Origin: Pycnopodia helianthoides
Taxonomy: Eukaryota; Echinodermata; Asteroidea; Forcipulatida; Asteriidae
Length of the DNA stretch: 64,000 bases
Reading direction: 5' to 3'
NCBI GenBank assembly: GCA_032158295.1
Contig: CM063262.1
Coordinates: 3,567,394-3,631,393, forward strand
Positions 58,831 to 64,000 of the stretch are shown here, piece after piece. Within the stretch, counting starts at the first letter, position 1. Each line of letters opens with the position of its first letter. The translations under genes were made by a program, and so were the position numbers. Under the pieces are notes generated by a model, which was not told the DNA's origin, made no database searches, and saw nothing but the letters and a program-made list of their open reading frames with translations.

Positions 58831-60194
58831 GTCTGCTTGTGCAAGTGCGTACATCATGATACTACAGGTATGTTTCGCTTAAACAACTAACGCAGAAATT
58901 ATGCGCTTACCCTCGAAGCGGAAAATTCCGGCCCAGATTGAAGGCAAAAATATTTAACAAGTTCTGAGCATTCAAAGACAGTGATTAACTATAGGGTTTG
59001 AGTCAGCTAGTTACCAGTTTTTACGTCCCTTTTGTAAATAAACTCTTCTGTATTTCGGCAAATCAACATTTATAATAAAGTTATACGCAGTAAACAGCAT
59101 CTTGATTTTACAGTGTTGAGCCTATCTCAATCTTTGGGCCTAACCAACCGTAGCACTATGGTAGCTAAAGGCAAAGAGTTGAATTAGCCATTCCCATGAT
59201 ATATGCTAATTACATTCACGCATGCGTACATACACTGTTGGCTGGCAAATGCCGTAGAGTTATGCACTATGGGCAGACGCACAAACGCGTATGCGTCACA
59301 CCACCATCAGCCCCAAACAAAAAGCCGCGATGTTCCACCATTTTGCCAACCGGTAGTGTTAACAGTGCGCACGCGCGATGTGCAATTTACATTAATACAT
59401 GGGAAAGGCTGATTAAAATTTGCCGTCGGAATTTTCTTTTCATGTGGTCTTTCTTTTTTCCCTCCAAGGCCGTTTCTTTGCCTTCCTCATTTTTGGTCCC
59501 TTGAGACGTTATTATGACTTCAATAAGCTCGTTGTTGACGATGTGTAACAAGGGTTGACTCACCTGCAGAGTGCAGCCGACTGTTAGAAGATTGGTAAAA
59601 GCTAGGTTGAGTCTTCAACGGTAACGATACAGTTGTCTGCTGTGCATGCGTTTAAGGTGGAGTCATACTTTGGTGACCCAAAATTGTGTTATTTCTATCC
59701 GAGAGCTATAGCTCGTCGAAGAGATGATGATTAATGGCGGCAAGCATCCTGCGAAACTGTTGCGACGTCTGGAATTGACTCGTTAATTAGAACGCAATAC
59801 AAGTATGTCGCAAAAAATTTGAAATTCCGTAGTTTCCGTTTGTGAATGCTGCATGCCAGAGATGCAGTTGGTATCTATACCCAAGTCACCTCGCCAAATT
59901 TTGTTGGGTTTGACGTTCTAAATGAAAATACCGCGACGTTTTCCCAACAAGTAGACACTGTTGAAACTTTCACAGGTGACTTTTGGTGTATCCTTATTTG
60001 CCTAGAGATCAGCTTTGCGTTGACAAAAACCAATCTATAAACCCTACCTTTAAATAATGTTGCAATTACCTTCAAAGTAAATTCGATACGTGATTTGCAG
60101 TGTTATAGATCTTACGATTGTATCCGAGGCTGTTTCGTAAACTTGGGTGTGATCCGTGTATGTACGGCAGTTACAGGTTGAATGGCTTCTGGCT

Positions 60195-60340
60195 GACACC
60201 ACCGAGCAAAGATATTGACAAAATAGGGATGCCGCCAGCATTAGGGCTTGCATAGCTCAGTTGGTAGAGCGCCTGCACGTTCAAATTCCGGAGGTCGCAG
60301 GTTCTAGCCCCGGTTTTCTTTGTTCAAACCAAAATTAGGT
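60195..60340 (+). mobile_element. tRNA-derived SINE, copy 4
   Basis: tgcatagctcagttggtaga and cggaggtcgcaggttctagc give A and B boxes, preceded by the family tail in reverse (gcaaagatattgacaaaata). Located just downstream of the stop of the right-hand gene, so it is in or near its 3' UTR. Confidence 0.75.
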
Positions 60341-60478
60341 AACATTTTACCCAGCCAGTTTGCCTTGTGGTTACTGTCTTGATAGAATCTTAGGATTCGT
60401 TTGTAGAGCTTTAAGCTGAGAAACTGGTCTAAACTTGCCTTCTCATATAAAAAAACAGTGGTGATATCGTCAACGGTG

Positions 60479-60963
60479 CTATACAATGGTAAACTCATCT
60501 CTGTAGTTTGACGGCGAATCCGTGGAGGTTGTGGACGACAGAACGTGAATTTCGATCTCCTCCATGACATGGTCGTTCCCGTCGGGGCTGTGGCGCCTCA
60601 TTGGAGGTGGGAGCGGGGGCGAGCACGATGGAAACGAGGAGTGTTCTGACAAGGCCTCGTGCCCAGACTTATTAAGGTCCTCGGCATCCCATTTGGGCTC
60701 TTGGCCGCCCCTCTTGGGATCCTCTTCATCCCACTTGGGGTCTTCTTTCTCTGCAATGGTGGCCTGTGTTCTCCACTCCGGGTGGTCCCTGTTCCATTTC
60801 GGATCGGCGTATATAGTTCTGTCGTTTTTGACAACGGCGTAATTTGGAACGTGGTACTTGGTGTCAGGGTGTACCACCTTTGGAACGGGGGTGATCGATT
60901 GTCGATGAGGTGGTGGAAGGGGCGGTTTCCTTGCATGCCATCTTTCAGGTTCGCTGATTGAGC
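60479..60963 (-). CDS. Unknown gene, terminal exon; tail with PDZ ligand
   Basis: Follows the acceptor ctttttctgcaag and runs 161 codons to TAG. It begins GSISEPERWHARKPPLPPPH and contains a loose repeat around W (ADPKWNR, EDPKWDEEDPK, QEPKWDAED), a second PPLPPP and an acidic segment EEIEIHVL. It ends NYRDEFTIV, a class I PDZ-binding form (T at -2, V at 0). The composition (Ser, Pro, Arg, Asp, no hydrophobic segments) suggests an intracellular scaffold-binding tail. Phase 1 matches the preceding exon. I do not recognise the family. Both strands are open here because of base composition; the minus reading is preferred because three exons join in phase with good splice sites. Confidence 0.8.
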
Positions 60964-61505
60964 CTTGCAGAAAAAGACATAAATAAACAGTTGATATGCA
61001 TACTTTTCAAGTCATGTCTTGCCATACTTTGTGTACATGAAGGGTTAATTGTGATTTTAGTAGCCCGTTTTAGTTACATTCTGATTAAGTTCTTGTACCA
61101 CGGGGATGACTGTTTGGAAACCCTTCACTAAGTGCCGTCTACCGAAAATCACACAACTGTTGTGCGTGTCCTCTGGTTACAGTGACCTCATAATTGGTGG
61201 TGGTGCTAGTGGGAGGGGTTGGGGTTGGAAACCCCGAAGCCGCTCAGAGGCTTTACAAACACCAGGGCACCTCCTTATACAATAAACAAGTGACCGGATC
61301 CACTTTATCACGGTGTTGGATGTGTGGAGGCCGTCTTGACACCCATGTGGCAAATTTTGTACGCTGGGTAAGGTAAAGATTTGTTTTCTCAGCCCATAAA
61401 AACACAACCCTGGGGACTGAATGGATATGTGGAATGGTACGTTAATTGGAAGGACTACAAAGGTAAGAGTGTATTAGTAGAATGTTGCTACATGTATAAT
61501 GAATA

Positions 61506-61585
61506 GGGCGCTTGGGTTGGCGTAGTGGTATCTTTCCCCGCTTCCATCTCAAGGATCCCATTTCGAATCACTCCAGGGGCACTAT
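61506..61585 (+). mobile_element. Possible tRNA-derived SINE head
   Basis: gcttgggttggcgtagtggt resembles a tRNA D-arm, followed by a degenerate B box (atttcgaatcactcc). In the intron between the last two exons of the right-hand gene. Confidence 0.35.
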
Positions 61586-61802
61586 GTGGATTAAACTCGC
61601 TGTTTGCTTTGCAACTGGGTAAAACATTAGAGTACATAACTTGGGACTCATGTCAGAGTTCACCAAAATTTATAGAAGTTTTTCAGCTGACTTCACTGGC
61701 CCCCGACTACCGCAACGGCAGCCATCTTGCCGGTCATAGTTACGGTAATGAACTGTGATCTTGCCTCTGGTCATTGACCGGCAATATGGCGTCTCAAACA
61801 CA

Positions 61803-61829
61803 CAGTCACGTGATAACATCACGTGACTG
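61803..61829. repeat. Palindrome with two TCACGTGA motifs
   Basis: cagtcacgtga and tcacgtgactg separated by 5 bp. Each arm carries CACGTG, the core of an E-box. It lies in the intron between the last two exons of the right-hand gene. Confidence 0.6.
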
Positions 61830-61975
61830 TAAAACCTATATTGTCATGATTCAGGGCACAGCTACCTCCAGGTGTGCAGTGTCTGGTACAATCCATCATC
61901 AGTGTCGTGAAAAAAATGCCTTCCGTTGGATTGAATCACTTTTATAAATCATACATATTTTGATCTTCCATTTAC

Positions 61976-62196
61976 CTTTTTCCCTGGGTCTTCTCCTAAA
62001 ATGATGTCCCTTCCATCTCAGCTCAGTGCCGGTGTCGCTGTCGGTAACACCGCTTGGTGCAGCGCTGAAGCTGTCATAGGGCAGTGAGATGTAGCCCTCC
62101 GATGGGCTGGACGGCTCGTGCCGTAAGTTGATCCGTCCACGTGAACCGTTAAAATCTGGAGAGCTGGAACTCGGTGTACTGCTCCGGCTATCGAAC
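61976..62196 (-). CDS. Unknown gene, penultimate exon in window
   Basis: The acceptor tcctttccttgtag completes Gln, then FDSRSSTPSSSSPDFNGS, RGRINLRHEPSSPSEGYISL and PYDSFSAAPSG follow. It ends RPREKG with donor GAAAAAG|GTAAAT. Many SP and ST pairs plus the tyrosines in GYISLPYDSF look like phosphorylation-rich cytoplasmic tail sequence. 221 nt, phases fit exons on both sides. Confidence 0.8.
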
Positions 62197-63043
62197 CTAC
62201 AAGGAAAGGAAACGTGCGTTTGTTATATGTTGAGTGATTGCTACTCGGGAGAAACATTTCAGTTCAAATTTTTACGTCGGCCTAGCTGCACTCAATATTT
62301 GGGCCTTAATTATTTTTGTTGCAGGCAAAACCGTGGAGCATTAAAATGAAATCAGTAAACAGTTCGAGTGTTCGAATATGAAATGAATAGCGGAAACTGT
62401 TTGCGGAAAGAGATCAGAATATGTTTTCGAGTGCGATATTATTGTTATTATTATTATTTTTATTATTTATTTGACCAAAAAACGCAAAATGTACAATAAA
62501 TATATAAACGCACATAATAATAACTTTGAAAAATTAGCAAGAAAGCAAACACAATAAACAAAAGTACAAAATGAACAGAAACACAAAGAATCTAAACGTC
62601 TTAAATACATCTTAAAAGGGCCAATACAACAATAAATACAACTAACTGTGGACGAACAAAATGTAAAAACCCCAAAACAGCAACCAGCAACCAATATGCA
62701 ATTAATATTGCTCAAGCTATCAAAATACATTAAGAACCTGTTCCCTTCCTACAATTGAATTTGTTTGGATGAATTGAAAACTGGCATTACCAAAGTGTAA
62801 AAAAGGCTTCCTCGAAAACCGTCCACAAATTTTGATATCACAAGTGCGTGAAGATCCAATAAACGGACCCGAACACATCTTATATTTGATTTGAACCACA
62901 GGTGTTACTCATCATACCGTGTTATTTAAGATGAGATGAAACCGGAGTCATCTTCGGTTCTTGCAGACTGCCGTTCCAAAAGGGTTAACGACACTATGTC
63001 AAATCCAATTAGGAGCAATCCAACTATGAGTGAATATACTTAC
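62197..63043. other. Intron of right-hand gene
   Basis: AT-rich; an ATT-rich stretch at 62439-62475 leads into a segment that could be a retroposon tail. No exon found. Confidence 0.5.
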
Positions 63044-63254
63044 TGCCGCTGCCTTCTTGCCGGCCCCCGGCTCGCCCTTATGACGGGTCTGGTGGCCATG
63101 TACCCTTTCCTCTGCCCCCTCCTGTTGACCTTGTAGCGGGATGGTCGGTACACCTGCACGTGGAACCTACCCCTGTCCTGCTCGGACTCGCTGGTCTCAC
63201 TCGGGTGCGGGGAGGTGGTGCTCACACGGCGCATGTGCTCCCTCGGCCGGGCAC
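63044..63254 (-). CDS. Unknown gene, first visible exon
   Basis: The acceptor cacctcatctttcccag is followed by ARPREHMRRVSTTSPHPS, ETSESEQDRGRFHVQVYRPS and a strongly basic end (RRGQRKGYMATRPVIRASRG). The donor is CGGCA|GTAAGT. 211 nt, phase 1 in and phase 2 out; it joins the next exon as CA|G. Earlier exons must lie beyond the right edge, because I found no upstream exon or start between 63255 and 64000. Confidence 0.78.
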
Positions 63255-63784
63255 CTGGGAAAGATGAGGTGTTCAAGAAGAAAGGAAAACTTATTCATCG
63301 ACGAACAAATTCAATAAATATGTGAGATTGTTTTTATAAAAAACGTTATTCTTAATTCAATTATAATTTCAACTGCCAGGTAGACTGACACCTGCAAAGA
63401 AGGACTTGGTAATATAATAAGGAGGTCATCGAACACACAGTTTCAGTAGATTAAAACTGTAAACAAATCATACGACTGTTGCACAGGCCAGCTCTATGGT
63501 GTCTTCATGAAGTCGTTCACGTTTTTATTTAGAAGTTTTTGTTTTCGAACACAAACATTCAAATTACAAGGATCTATGTGTGAGTTGTATAAAACAAATA
63601 ACATATGCATTTCTTTCGTGAATCGCAGAATGTACTCACTCGGTGAAATCTGGCATTTTTCATTTCGTTCAGATTTCACCTCATGCGACAATGCACTCAC
63701 ATGCATTCATTATTTATATTTTGTAATCACAGTGGTGGTCGTCCGTTGAACAGGGTTTCATGCAATACTGGCTTTATAATGGCG

Positions 63785-63995
63785 TTCAGGTTGGCTCGGT
63801 GCCGGGTTTAAATCCTGCCGTTCACCTCTGTGGACCGTGGTTCAAGTCCCACCTTGGACCGCATGTAAGTTATTTTGTTTTCTGTCCCTACGTGGTTGCC
63901 CTATTTTGTCAATATCTTTGTTCATGGTGCCAGTCAGAGCCATTCAATATGTTGATGCCGTACAGCCACTGATAACACCCAAGTTATGATACAAT
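63785..63995 (+). mobile_element. SINE-like copy with the same tail but a different head
   Basis: The tail (ccctattttgtcaatatctt, tgccagtcagagccatt, cacccaagttatgatacaat) matches copies 1 and 2 in orientation. The head instead reads ggttggctcggtgccgggtt with a B-box-like ggttcaagtcccac on the plus strand. Confidence 0.5.
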
Positions 63996-64000
63996 TTGTC

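Larger units (their letters stand above)
55552..60194. other. Intergenic to 3' flank of right-hand gene
   Basis: AAT run, poly-C tracts (56619, 56768), family D and E copies. The 3' UTR of the right-hand gene should start at 60478 and run leftward, but no polyadenylation signal stands out. Confidence 0.4.

Noticed and set aside
60564..60961. Plus-strand frames opposite the terminal exon of the right-hand gene
   Set aside because: The minus reading joins two upstream exons in phase with good splice sites; the plus frames do not.
1..64000. CRISPR arrays, bacterial operons or prophage
   Set aside because: Spliced exons, SINEs and MITEs show a eukaryotic genome; tandem arrays have no repeat-spacer structure.

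Overview
This is a eukaryotic genomic window from an animal. Coding exons are short and separated by long introns with GT...AG boundaries, and most of the DNA is dispersed repeats, foldback elements, minisatellites and tetranucleotide runs. The recognisable gene is an animal nitric-oxide-receptor-type guanylate cyclase. Together with the abundance of TTAA-flanked MITEs and tRNA-derived SINEs, this suggests a marine invertebrate deuterostome, and I favour an echinoderm such as a sea star. That placement is an inference; nothing in the window proves it.

The centre of the window (24.9-45.2 kb, minus strand) holds a soluble guanylate cyclase beta-2-like gene (GUCY1B2) that can be read end to end. 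I assembled eleven coding exons with compatible phases, giving 724 codons plus stop. The order is an H-NOX haem domain with the proximal His at residue 103, an H-NOXA/PAS-like domain, a coiled-coil signalling helix, the cyclase catalytic domain, and a proline/threonine-rich tail with a PPPY motif and a C-terminal CAAX box (CQLL). The start codon sits at the very end of a separate 5' exon about 10 kb upstream. That intron and others carry minisatellites and MITEs, and two different elements are inserted at or within about 10 nt of 5' splice sites.

At the right end (60.5-63.3 kb, minus strand) lie the last three exons of a second gene whose 5' part is outside the window. It encodes a low-complexity, Ser/Pro/Arg-rich tail with two PPLPPP motifs, a DPKW-type repeat and a C-terminal class I PDZ ligand (TIV). 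I do not recognise the family.

The left third (1-24 kb) has no gene I can name. Two isolated plus-strand segments (6.9-7.06 kb and 18.36-18.44 kb) look like exons. The rest consists of repeats: TTAA-flanked MITE families A, B and C (ten copies across the window), a possible fourth relative D, a palindromic family E, TIR elements F, G, I, J and L, foldback family H, tRNA-derived SINEs, one degraded non-LTR retrotransposon 3' end, and many tandem arrays. The three TTAA families share a subterminal core, and several foldback families carry tandem arrays between their terminal repeats.
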